Notes under the pieces: generated by a model
Told to the model about the DNA's origin: nothing
The model's input: the letters and a program-made list of their open reading frames with translations, nothing else
The model's database searches: none
In this document: positions 58,524 to 64,000 of the stretch, piece by piece
How the letters are laid out: every line of letters starts with the position of its first letter
Numbering within the stretch: position 1 is the first letter of the stretch
Made by a program: the position numbers and the translations under genes
Origin: Actinoplanes sp. NBC_00393
Lineage (GTDB): Bacteria; Actinomycetota; Actinomycetes; Mycobacteriales; Micromonosporaceae
Assembly: GCF_036053395.1 (NCBI RefSeq)
Contig: NZ_CP107942.1
Span: 5,918,501-5,982,500 of the forward strand
Direction: 5' to 3'
Length of the DNA: 64,000 nt

Positions 58524-59598
58524 CGAGTACTTCTTCCACATCGTCGGGCAGGAACGGGGCGAGCGGCGGCAGCTGATCAACCGAGTTGAGCCCGAGCTTC
58601 TCCAGGAACAGGACCGTCGTCCGGTACAGATGTGCCCCGGTTTCCGGCTCGGTGCCGCACTCCTCGATCAGGCCGCGAGTGACCAGCGTACGCATCACGC
58701 CGTCACAGTTCACACCGCGGATGGCCGAGATGCGCGAACGGGTCACCGGCTGCTTGTAGGCGACCACGGACAGTGTCTCCAGCGCCGCCTGGGTCAGCCG
58801 CACCGACTGCCCGTCCAGCACGAACCGCTCCACGTACGTGGCGTACTCCGGCCGCGTGTAGAACCGCCAGCCACCGGCCACCCGCCGCAGATCGATGCCG
58901 TGCCCGGCCGCCGTGTACCGCGCCGAGATGTTCTCCAGCGCCCGCGCCACCCGCTCCACCGGCTGTTCCATCACCTGGGCGAGCTGGAGCTCGCCGGCCG
59001 GCTCATCAACCACCAGCATGATCGATTCCAGGGCCGCCGCCAGCTCGGCATCATCAAGAACCGTCGGGGTACGCGCGAAGCCGTCCCCAACCGCAGCGAG
59101 ATCGTCCCGCGACCCCCGGGCCTGGGCAGGCACCGTGCGCTGGGCAGGGGTCGGCGCCGAAACGCCGGTGAGTTCCGGCTCACCTGGCGACACCGGCGCA
59201 TCCACCGGAACGGCCTCGCCCTCGCGCTCGCCGTCCTCGTCCGCGCCGTCCTCGTCCGCGGCCTCCTCGATCGGCTCCGGCAGCGGCAGCTCCGGCCCGA
59301 CCTCTTCCTCGGACGGCTCCGGCTCGTCCCCCTCCGGCACGTCCTGGGGCGCGTCGATCGCCACCAGCGGCCGGACCTCGCCCGCCGGCTCCTCGTCCTT
59401 TTCAACCGTCAGGTCTGCGTCGCCCGATTCATCCACCGGGTCCGCTTCGTCCGCGTCGTCCCACTGCTCGCCGGCCGCGTCGTGCTCGGCCTCGGCAGCG
59501 GCCTGATACTCCCGGTCCGGTTCCCGGCTGCGCTCCCACGGTGGCACCCAGGCCGCCGCCTGCGCGGCCAGGGATTCGGGACGCTCCTCGCTGCTCAC
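58510..59598 (-). CDS. scpB: Condensin subunit ScpB with long acidic N-terminus
   Basis: 362 aa. Residues about 1-160 are an extra Glu/Asp/Pro-rich, disordered extension; the ScpB winged-helix domains follow (DDAELAAALESIMLVVDEPAGELQLAQVM and SVVAYKQPVTRSRISAIRGVNCDGVMRTLVTRGLIEE). ScpB bridges ScpA to Smc in chromosome segregation. Typical ScpB is 190-220 aa, so the extension is notable. Starts GTG within GTGA overlap with scpA. Confidence 0.93.
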   Translation of the reverse strand: MSSEERPESLAAQAAAWVPPWERSREPDREYQAAAEAEHDAAGEQWDDADEADPVDESGDADLTVEKDEEPAGEVRPLVAIDAPQDVPEGDEPEPSEEEVGPELPLPEPIEEAADEDGADEDGEREGEAVPVDAPVSPGEPELTGVSAPTPAQRTVPAQARGSRDDLAAVGDGFARTPTVLDDAELAAALESIMLVVDEPAGELQLAQVMEQPVERVARALENISARYTAAGHGIDLRRVAGGWRFYTRPEYATYVERFVLDGQSVRLTQAALETLSVVAYKQPVTRSRISAIRGVNCDGVMRTLVTRGLIEECGTEPETGAHLYRTTVLFLEKLGLNSVDQLPPLAPFLPDDVEEVLDASG

Positions 59599-60656
59599 GA
59601 TCTCTCCTCCACCGCCGCCGGCCCGGTGGCCGGATCATCACCCGAGCCAAGATCACCATGCGGAGGGTGCGCGTCAAGCTCAGCCTCGGGAGTTTCGTCC
59701 GAACCGGTGGTCTGCGCGGCATCATCGGGTGCCGGTTTGGTGCCCTCGTAGTCGTCGATGTCCAGCTCACCGCCGACATCGTCGCCGCCGATCCAGCGCA
59801 CGGTCAGCTCGTCCAGCGACACCGGCTGCTCGAAGTCGATCAGCCCCTCGCGGTACAGCTCCAGCAGCGCCAGGAACCGCGCGACCACCTCCAGGGTGTT
59901 GTCGCAGTCGGCGACCAGCAGGCTGAACGTCGCGGTCCCGGCCCGGCGCAACCGGTCACGCAGCAACGCCGCGTGCTCGCGGACACTGACCCGCACCTGG
60001 TGGATGTGCGCGATCGAGACCTGCGGCGGGCCGGGTTTCGGCAGGAACTGCTTGAGCGCCATCTTCAGCAGCCGCTCCGGCCCGATGCCCAGCACGAGCT
60101 CGGGGAGCGCTTCGGCGTACCGCGGCTCCAGCGAAACCATCCGCGGCCAGCGACGCGCGCCGGTGGCCTCGAGTTCCGCGATGTGCGCGGCTGCTTCTTT
60201 GTAGGCCTTGTACTGCAGCAGCCGGGCGAAAAGCAGATCGCGCGCCTCCAGCAGGGCGAGGTCCTCCTCGTCCTCGACCTCGGCGGCCGGCAGCAGCCGG
60301 GCCGCCTTGAGGTCCAGCAGGGTCGCCGCGACCAGCAGGAACTCGCTGGCCTCGCCGAGATCCCAGTCGTCGCCCATGCCCCGGATGTACGCGATGAAGT
60401 CGTCGGTGACCTGATGCAGCGCCACCTCGGTAACGTCCAGCTTGTGCTTGCCGATCAACTGGAGCAGCAGGTCGAACGGGCCGGTGAAGTTGTCCAGCCG
60501 CACCGTGAACCCGCTGGACTCGGCCTCCGCGACGACCGGTTCAGCGGTGTCGACAGGCCCGGCGGGTTCCACGACCGCACCGGGTGGCGACAGGACAGGC
60601 TCTTCAGGCACGTGCCGACCGTAGACCATGCCGGTCACGACCTGTTCCGGGCTCAC
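59595..60656 (-). CDS. scpA: Condensin kleisin subunit ScpA
   Basis: 353 aa. A 45-residue leader, then the kleisin: FTVRLDNFTGPFDLLLQLIGKHKLDVTEVALHQVTDDFIAYI (binds the Smc neck), a middle with EASEFLLVAATLLDLKAARLLP, and the C-terminal winged helix ending in FLALLELYREGLIDFEQPVSL. The last ~50 residues are acidic. Start GTG 60656 or the inner ATG 60629. Works with ScpB and Smc in chromosome compaction. Confidence 0.93.
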   Translation of the reverse strand: MSPEQVVTGMVYGRHVPEEPVLSPPGAVVEPAGPVDTAEPVVAEAESSGFTVRLDNFTGPFDLLLQLIGKHKLDVTEVALHQVTDDFIAYIRGMGDDWDLGEASEFLLVAATLLDLKAARLLPAAEVEDEEDLALLEARDLLFARLLQYKAYKEAAAHIAELEATGARRWPRMVSLEPRYAEALPELVLGIGPERLLKMALKQFLPKPGPPQVSIAHIHQVRVSVREHAALLRDRLRRAGTATFSLLVADCDNTLEVVARFLALLELYREGLIDFEQPVSLDELTVRWIGGDDVGGELDIDDYEGTKPAPDDAAQTTGSDETPEAELDAHPPHGDLGSGDDPATGPAAVEERS

Positions 60657-60749
60657 GCTGTCGGTCCTCCAGATCTTCGCCGGACAGCTTCCGCACGTTC
60701 CAACGTCGCAACGGGTGACCGGTTGCTGTTCCGCGGTTACGCTGCCGCG

Positions 60750-61274
60750 ATGCGGTCACTGATCTCTCCACGCCTCCTGCTGCGCGAGTGGGAGGACAAG
60801 GACACCGACTTCATCTTCGACATGTACTCCCGCCCGGAGGTCGTCCGCTACCTGGGCTCCAACCCACAGGTGCTGCGCGATCGCGCGGAGGCGCTCGCGA
60901 AGCTGGCGAGCTGGCGTGATCGGCAGGACGACGTGCACGCGATCTGGGCGATCCAGGACCGGCGCAGCGGACATCTGCTGGGCACCGCGCTGCTGGTCCG
61001 GCTCCTCGCCTCCGGCGATCCGCCACAACCCGCCGAGGAGACCGAGGTCGGCTGGCATCTGCACCCGGACGCCTGGGGGAACGGGTACGCCACGGAGGCG
61101 GCGAACGCTGTTCTCGCGTACGCGGCCCGGATGGGCGTGCCCACCGTCCTCGCGGTGACCTGGCCGGAGAACACCGCCTCGCAGGCGGTGTGCCGCCGCC
61201 TCGGAATGCGGCATCTGGGCCAGACCGACCGGTACTACAACATGACCTGCGAACTGTTCACCAACGAAACCTGA
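60750..61274 (+). CDS. GNAT N-acetyltransferase
   Basis: 174 aa, of the RimJ/RimL-type GNAT group. The N-terminus SPRLLLREWEDKDTDFIFDMYSRPEVVRYLGS, the acetyl-CoA loop in HPDAWGNGYATEAANAVLAYA and the last motif NTASQAVCRRLGMRHLG are typical. Acetylates an amino group of an unknown substrate. Start ATG 60750. Divergent from scpA and convergent with the Lys-rich protein gene. Confidence 0.9.
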   Translation: MRSLISPRLLLREWEDKDTDFIFDMYSRPEVVRYLGSNPQVLRDRAEALAKLASWRDRQDDVHAIWAIQDRRSGHLLGTALLVRLLASGDPPQPAEETEVGWHLHPDAWGNGYATEAANAVLAYAARMGVPTVLAVTWPENTASQAVCRRLGMRHLGQTDRYYNMTCELFTNET

Positions 61275-61289
61275 ACGGCCGCGAGCAGT

Positions 61290-61317
61290 CGGGCCGCCGT
61301 CTTTCGGCGGCGGCCCG
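61290..61317. terminator. Terminator hairpin between convergent genes
   Basis: CGGGCCGCCG (61290-61299) and CGGCGGCCCG (61308-61317) are perfect 10-bp arms around an 8-base loop, between the GNAT gene and the Lys-rich gene. Confidence 0.8.
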
Positions 61318-61323
61318 GTGCCG

Positions 61324-61497
61324 TCACTTCTTCTTCTTGTCCTTCTTGGACTTCGGGCCCTTGGCCTTGGCGTCCGCCTTGGCGGCCTTCGCCTTCGCCT
61401 TGGTCTTCTCGGCCTTCGCCTCGACCTTGGCGGCCTTGACCTTGGTCTCGTCCTTGGCCTTCGTGGCCTTGGCCTTAGCGCTGTCCTTCTTCGCCAT
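61324..61497 (-). CDS. Lys/Ala-rich basic protein (histone H1-tail-like)
   Basis: 57 aa: about 40% lysine and 30% alanine, with AKAKATKAK- and KVEAKAEKTKAKAKAAK-type runs and a KKDKKKK end. It resembles the C-terminal tails of actinobacterial HupB and H1-like proteins, but no folded domain is present. ATG 61497 has GGGGAGG six bases upstream, and codon usage is typical of the host. Probably binds DNA or RNA by charge. It lies near the scpAB chromosome genes, on the same strand. Confidence 0.8.
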   Translation of the reverse strand: MAKKDSAKAKATKAKDETKVKAAKVEAKAEKTKAKAKAAKADAKAKGPKSKKDKKKK

Positions 61498-61712
61498 GGC
61501 GGCCTCCCCTCGATCTCACACCACGCGCGACCGGGTGGCCTGCGCGAAGTGACTCTAGACGCGAACCGTAAATTCGTCGTTGACGTCCCAGAATTGAGAT
61601 GTTCACCATTCGTTTTATCGGCGGATGCGGGTACAGCCGCCACAGATCGCCGAACGCGGGATTCCGGTTTCTTTCGACGCTATCCATCCCGAACGCGGCA
61701 TAGGGTCGTTCC

Positions 61713-61979
61713 GTGATCCGAAAGCGAGTTCTGGTCTCCGGCACCGTGCAGGGCGTGTTCTTCCGGGACACCTGCCGCCGCGTCGCCGGGCAGCAGGGCG
61801 TCACCGGCTGGGTGCGCAACCTACCGGACGGCCGCGTCGAGGCCGCCTTCGAGGGCGACCCCGAAGCCGTCGAACGCCTGGTCACCTGGTGTCGCACCGG
61901 CCCACCGGACGCCCATGTCACCGCCGTCTCCGTCCACGACGAGCCCCTCGCCGACGCCACCCACTTCGAGATCCGCTGA
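61713..61979 (+). CDS. acyP: Acylphosphatase
   Basis: 88 aa, the family's usual length. Hydrolyses acyl phosphates. The signature GTVQGVFFRDTCRRVA (catalytic arginine in the FFRD turn) and GWVRNLPDGRVEAAFEGDPEAVERL (catalytic asparagine in RN) are intact. GTG 61713. The 215 bases before it (61498-61712) hold no gene. Confidence 0.95.
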   Translation: MIRKRVLVSGTVQGVFFRDTCRRVAGQQGVTGWVRNLPDGRVEAAFEGDPEAVERLVTWCRTGPPDAHVTAVSVHDEPLADATHFEIR

Positions 61980-62076
61980 CACCCGGGCTCCCTCACCGCG
62001 CCTCAGCGCCGGCTGATCGGGATGGAGGGCGGCCGTACCATCGACGGCGATTGTCCGGAGTGGATCGGGGGCGCCG

Positions 62077-63084
62077 ATGCGAGCAACGCGGATGGCTGCG
62101 GCCCTGCTCGTCGTCGCGGCGACCATTCCGGCCTGCTCCGATCAGGGCGGCGCCCGCCGCCTCGACCGGCGGCACCTACCGTGGCGCCGACCCGATGGGC
62201 CTGCTCTGGTCGATGGCACCGCCGCGCGGCGACGCCGACCGCGATGCTTTCCGCTCGCGCGATCCGCAAGCCGAGGCTGCCTTCGAGGTACGCCTGACCG
62301 CCTCCGCCGGCGACGCCGGAATCAACACCACCCTCCGCCGGCGCTGGCTGCTCCCCGGCGTCACTCACCGCCCGCTGGCCCTCGCCTCCGACGGCCTGAT
62401 CGGCGACCTCTACCTGCCGGCCGGCGACCGTACCAACCGGCCCGTGCTGGTGTTCGGCGGCTCCGAGGGCGGCAATGCCCAGAAGTGGACCGCCGCGCTG
62501 CTCGCCTCGCACGGGCATCCCGCGCTCTCCCTCGCCTATTTCGGCGAACCGGGCCTGCCACCGACGCTGAACGACGTCCCCCTCGAATACTTCACCCGCG
62601 CCGCCCGGCTCCTCGGCGGCAGGACCGGGACGGTCGCTGTCGTCGGCTACTCGCGCGGTACCGAGGCCGCCCTGCTGCTCGCTCAGCGGCACCCGGACCT
62701 GATCGGGGGCGTGGTCGTCTACGCGCCCACCGACCTCGTGTACGGCGGCTACCCCGAGAAGTCCCGCCCGGCCTGGACCGACGCCGGCCGGGCGGTGCCG
62801 CTGGGCCGCATCGCGGTGGACCGGGTCAGCGGCCCGGTCCTGGCGATCACCGGCGGCGAGGACCGGCTGTGGGACTCCACCGGTGCGGCCGGCGCCTGGC
62901 TGCCCGGCTTCCCGGCCTGCAGCAGCTGCACTATCCGTCGGCCGGTCATGGCGTCGGCACCTTTCCGCATCTGCCCACCGGCACCGATCTGGTTGCGCCG
63001 GGCGGCGGCTCGCGGTCGGCGGATCAGGCTGCCCGCGTTGACAGCTGGCCGCGCGTGCTGACGTTTCTCGGCGGCGTGCCATGA
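62077..63084 (+). pseudogene. Alpha/beta hydrolase (BAAT/acyl-CoA thioesterase-like), two frameshifts
   Basis: The signal/lipoprotein start (MRATRMAAALLVVAATIPAC, from ATG 62077) is in frame 1; the body (GTYRGADPMGLLW, VLVFGGSEGGNAQKW, nucleophile VVGYSRGTEAALLL, acid ITGGEDRLWDS) is in frame 2; the end (LQQLHYPSAGHGVGTF with the catalytic histidine, and WPRVLTFLGG) returns to frame 1. The first shift is near 62150 (one extra base in a GC run), the second near 62915 (one missing base). Either a recent pseudogene or two sequencing errors; all triad residues survive. Confidence 0.8.
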
Positions 63085-63155
63085 CCGGTTCGGGGGGTTC
63101 CGTGGGTGGCGCGCACCGTCCACGGTGAAGGGTGCAGTCCGTCCGAGGAGGAGAC

Positions 63156-64000
63156 ATGCCGAAATACGACGCGGTGATCGGCATCGACGAGGCCGGCCTC
63201 AACGAGGTCATCCGCTCGGTGTACGACGCCACGCACGACCTGCTGCTCACCGGCAGCCTGCCGATCGCCCTGCCGGCACTGTCGGTGACCCGCATCGACT
63301 ACGACCTGGCCAGCCCACCGGTGGTCACGCTGGCCCCGTCCGACGACGTCCGCACCTGGCATCGCGCGCTGCTCGACCAGATCGCCGACGGCAGCGCCGA
63401 CCAGGCCGCCGTGGCCGCGTCCCGGGCCTCGTTCGAGCTGGTCGTGCCCCGGGTCGACCTCACCCTGCACTTCAGCGACGGCGAACCGACCAGGCTGGAG
63501 GCGTCACTGCACGCCGGCCTGCAGATGATCGTCGAAGCCGGCGGCGTGCTCACCGCCGACCTGGTGACGCTGCGAGTCGATGTGCCCGGCAACCCGGTGA
63601 TGACCCAGATCGTCAACCGCGGCGTCGTGCCCGAGTTGACCAGGCTGATCGAGCAGACGTTCCTGCGCCCGCTGCGCATCCCGCCGCTCGGCCTGGGCAC
63701 GCTGCAGGTGGCGCCACCGGCCGTCGCGACCGGCGAGGGCCGGCTGCTGGCCACCACCGCCCTGCTGCCGGGCCAGCCCGAGGTGGCGCCGCTCGCCGGG
63801 GCCTGGCCGGAGCGCAAGGCGTTCGTCGCGGTCCGGGCGCCGCTGCTCAACCGGCTGCTCGACAACGCGGCCGCGGCGTACCCGGTGACCGGCGACTGGT
63901 CCACCCAGATCCGGCTGTTCCCGGTCGACGTCACGGTGAACGCCGAGTACACGGCCCGGTTCTCGGCTTTCGAACTGGACATCATCCCCGGTCAGAACGG
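63156..64000 (+). CDS. Unknown protein, possible TULIP-type lipid-binding fold (partial)
   Basis: At least 281 residues; the frame runs off the right edge. ATG 63156 follows GAGGAGGAG. No signal peptide. The sequence alternates short helices (IDEAGLNEVIRSVYDATHDLL and later APLLNRLLDNAAAAYP) with long amphipathic strands, and a central helix-strand NRGVVPELTRLIEQTFLRPL. This pattern recalls TULIP/BPI-like proteins such as P47, but I cannot confirm it by sequence motifs. Not otherwise recognised. Confidence 0.75.
   Translation, partial: MPKYDAVIGIDEAGLNEVIRSVYDATHDLLLTGSLPIALPALSVTRIDYDLASPPVVTLAPSDDVRTWHRALLDQIADGSADQAAVAASRASFELVVPRVDLTLHFSDGEPTRLEASLHAGLQMIVEAGGVLTADLVTLRVDVPGNPVMTQIVNRGVVPELTRLIEQTFLRPLRIPPLGLGTLQVAPPAVATGEGRLLATTALLPGQPEVAPLAGAWPERKAFVAVRAPLLNRLLDNAAAAYPVTGDWSTQIRLFPVDVTVNAEYTARFSAFELDIIPGQN

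Overview
The window is high-GC actinobacterial DNA with strong third-position GC, GTG starts and many ATGA/GTGA overlaps. An F420-type LLM oxidoreductase, XRE/DUF5753 and CGNR regulators and a divided-genome style of small operons suggest a filamentous actinomycete, probably Micromonosporaceae (Actinoplanes-like). The genus is an inference from gene content; there is no rRNA in the window.

Both ends hold pieces of one housekeeping cluster on the minus strand: scpA-scpB-rluB (57.8-60.7 kb) and cmk-der (1-987). In many actinobacteria these five genes run together in this order. Here about 56.8 kb of mostly accessory genes lies between rluB and cmk.

1-10 kb: a crotonase, a TM2 protein, a ribA-deaminase-marR operon with two TTGAA-NN-TTCAA boxes, a lipoprotein whose last 13 codons are tandemly duplicated, a CGNR regulator-membrane protein-MFS operon divergent from ridA, a HIT protein and a DMT exporter. 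Three arrays of 36-55 bp tandem repeats sit between 8.2 and 10.1 kb.

10-20 kb: a small Pro/Ala-rich protein, histidine kinase, response regulator, SLC13 permease and glycerate kinase in one overlapping operon; an NTF2-like protein; an LLM oxidoreductase; and a three-gene DUF4956-VTC-DUF4353 polyphosphate-type cluster.

20-30 kb: TetR/quinone reductase with twin operators, decayed genes (GNAT remnant, HTH/transposase-like remnant), a SUKH protein, XRE/DUF5753 with a small partner, two small membrane proteins, secreted M14 carboxypeptidase, a phosphotransferase and a secreted trypsin-like protease whose Shine-Dalgarno lies in a strong hairpin.

30-40 kb: a GGDEF cyclase, STAS and LuxR regulators, HxlR/SDR, a gene-poor repeat stretch, a GH26 lipoprotein, a small secreted protein, a long-chain acyl-CoA ligase and a double-TetR regulator.

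40-57 kb: fadA-fadB, a phosphotransferase-like gene, a 1.1 kb non-coding stretch with a palindromic dispersed element (second copy at 52.7 kb), a PIG-L deacetylase, an ABC exporter, a FadD36-type ligase, a GGDEF-EAL protein, a divergent serpin, MFS/LysR and an orphan sugar-binding lipoprotein.

57-64 kb: rluB-scpB-scpA, GNAT, a Lys/Ala-rich 57-aa protein, acylphosphatase, a hydrolase broken by two frameshifts, and a truncated unknown gene that may have a TULIP-type lipid-binding fold.
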